The position numbers and the translations under genes are program-made. From positions 1-64,000 of the forward strand of contig JAIMBI010000020.1 in assembly GCA_023565505.1 (NCBI GenBank): a DNA stretch of 64,000 bases, in the 5' to 3' direction. The notes beneath the pieces were generated by a model that did no database searches, was not told where the DNA came from, and saw only the letters and a list, made by a program, of their open reading frames with translations. The DNA is from Actinomycetes bacterium (GTDB taxonomy: Bacteria; Bacillota; Sulfobacillia; Sulfobacillales; JAIMBI01). Positions 63,828-64,000 of the stretch are shown piece by piece. Each line of letters starts with the position of its first letter. The stretch's first letter is position 1.

Positions 63828-64000
63828 CGGGAGGGCGGGACGCCCTGGCCGCGTCCCGGCTAGCGGTTCCAAACATCGGATCGCCGGGCCGGCGTCGGTG
63901 GCCGACACGGCCTCGGCTCGGCGCAGCGTAGTTTCGCCGCCGGCGAGGCGGCTTCCTGTGCCCGACAGGACGGATTTCGACCGGCGCACCCCGAGTAGTG

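Overview
The window looks like a 64 kb segment of a large, very GC-rich (about 70% by eye) mobile plasmid or plasmid-like element from a Gram-positive host. Most genes have a strong Shine-Dalgarno (SD) of the AGGAGG type, and many start on the stop of the gene before (ATGA or GTGA). A ParA/ParB pair with an adjacent palindromic site, a second actin-type (ParM-like) partition locus, a winged-helix replication-type protein, three toxin-antitoxin pairs and a conjugation-type secretion operon all indicate an extrachromosomal element. Composition, SD use and absence of outer-membrane components suggest a high-GC Bacillota of the Sulfobacillus/Thermaerobacter/Symbiobacterium kind. That host assignment is inference.

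Layout. 1-9.7 kb is the maintenance region: PIN toxin, two candidate structured RNAs ahead of the rep-like gene, a PIN/HTH toxin-antitoxin pair, the parS-like palindrome, parB-parA, an AbrB/RelE-like pair, a membrane-anchored protein, a WGR/HTH cluster, and a GntR regulator with a creatininase-family enzyme. 9.7-15 kb carries DNA-metabolism genes: an SF2 helicase, a CHC2-type primase, a DUF5131 protein and a DUF3850-like protein. 15-40.7 kb is one long plus-strand transfer/pilus region. It joins a type IV secretion core (lytic transglycosylase, VirB2-like pilin, VirB6-like protein, VirB3-position protein, VirB4 ATPase) to a Tad-type pilus machine (two CpaE/TadZ-like ATPases, CpaF/TadA, TadB, TadC, a tiny pilin-like peptide, a 1411-residue TadE/G-like adhesin, CpaB, another TadE-like protein) plus secreted surface proteins. 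A tandem pair of minus-strand peptide genes of about 29 codons, each with an antisense promoter, sits inside it.

40.7-51 kb holds a macro-domain protein, an HD-GYP phosphodiesterase, an excisionase-like HTH, an IS200/IS605-type TnpB element, ParR-like and ParM-like genes, a VirD4/TraG-type coupling ATPase fused to an apparently active GGDEF diguanylate cyclase domain, and a Replic_Relax family protein. Several repeat families lie here, notably 10-bp-phased GCGGTC arrays at three places. 51-52.5 kb has no convincing gene and shows a strong G-to-C strand switch. 52.5-64 kb is a compact run of small genes: SSB, DUF4406-like, DUF932, DUF6166, a YqaJ exonuclease, a RecT-like annealing protein, a DUF4326 protein and many unknowns. 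It resembles the leading region of a conjugative plasmid or a phage early region.

How it may work together (inference): the coupling ATPase, VirB4 and CpaF would drive a combined DNA-transfer and pilus apparatus. The GGDEF domain on the coupling protein and the HD-GYP protein could make and break cyclic di-GMP and so tie transfer or attachment to that signal. The ParAB and ParMR loci, the TA pairs and the tandem peptide toxins would keep the element in the population. SSB, YqaJ and the annealing protein would process DNA on entry. No relaxase with recognisable catalytic motifs is visible. The Replic_Relax protein, flanked by phased repeats, is the best candidate for origin recognition.
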